DNA of 5,093 nt from JAUVKT01 sp964634565 (lineage in GTDB: Bacteria; Bacteroidota; Bacteroidia; Bacteroidales; VadinHA17), in NCBI GenBank assembly GCA_964634565.1, contig CAZWLP010000124.1, forward strand, positions 1 through 5,093, in the 5' to 3' direction. This document shows, piece by piece, positions 5,092 through 5,093 of the stretch. Below the pieces are notes generated by a model, which saw only the letters and a list, made by a program, of their open reading frames with translations, had not been told where the DNA came from and made no database searches. A program made the translations under genes and the position numbers. The first letter of the stretch is position 1. The number at the start of each line of letters is the position of its first letter.

Positions 5092-5093
5092 CA

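Overview
The window looks like chromosomal DNA from a member of the Bacteroidota. No start codon has a Shine-Dalgarno sequence. Several upstream regions carry the TAnnTTTG -7 box typical of that phylum. The lipoprotein has a phylum-style SCKKKDSDD start, and a DUF4199 membrane protein is paired with a GtrB/DPM1-type glycosyltransferase, a familiar Bacteroidota arrangement. The family assignments come from motif recognition alone, with no database search.

Layout from left to right. Bases 1-246 hold no convincing gene but are dense in inverted repeats: a GCGAAGC mini-hairpin, a triple nested palindrome (69-194) and an AT-rich hairpin with an alternative partner (199-247). Next, on the minus strand, is the small bacterial signal recognition particle (SRP) RNA (247-345) with a well-formed promoter (349-380). 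On the plus strand come a DUF4199 membrane protein (490-1026) and, 3 nt later, a family 2 glycosyltransferase (1030-1977), probably one operon. A small secreted lipoprotein (2052-2441) follows. Convergent to these, on the minus strand, are a membrane-anchored relative of reductive dehalogenases (2467-3726) and, upstream of it, an NAD-dependent dehydrogenase of the saccharopine/lysine type (3786-5003). A divergent promoter at the right edge (5084-5091) points to another plus-strand gene just outside the window.

The glycosyltransferase and DUF4199 protein are likely to act together at the inner membrane on a polyprenyl-phosphate-linked sugar, but the sugar cannot be read from sequence. The two minus-strand genes may be co-transcribed (59-61 nt gap), with no obvious metabolic link.

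The most unusual signal is not a gene. A family of 7-bp tandem repeats occurs twice about 400 bp apart: once in the gap between the two minus-strand genes, where it supplies the stop codon of the upstream gene, and once inside the dehalogenase-like reading frame. There it sits next to a GAA/GAA internal-loop hairpin and a perfect 29-bp palindrome, and adds a Gly-rich stretch that looks inserted. Together with the structured repeats at the left edge, this suggests that dispersed repeat elements are shaping the locus and, in one case, have been captured in-frame in a coding sequence.
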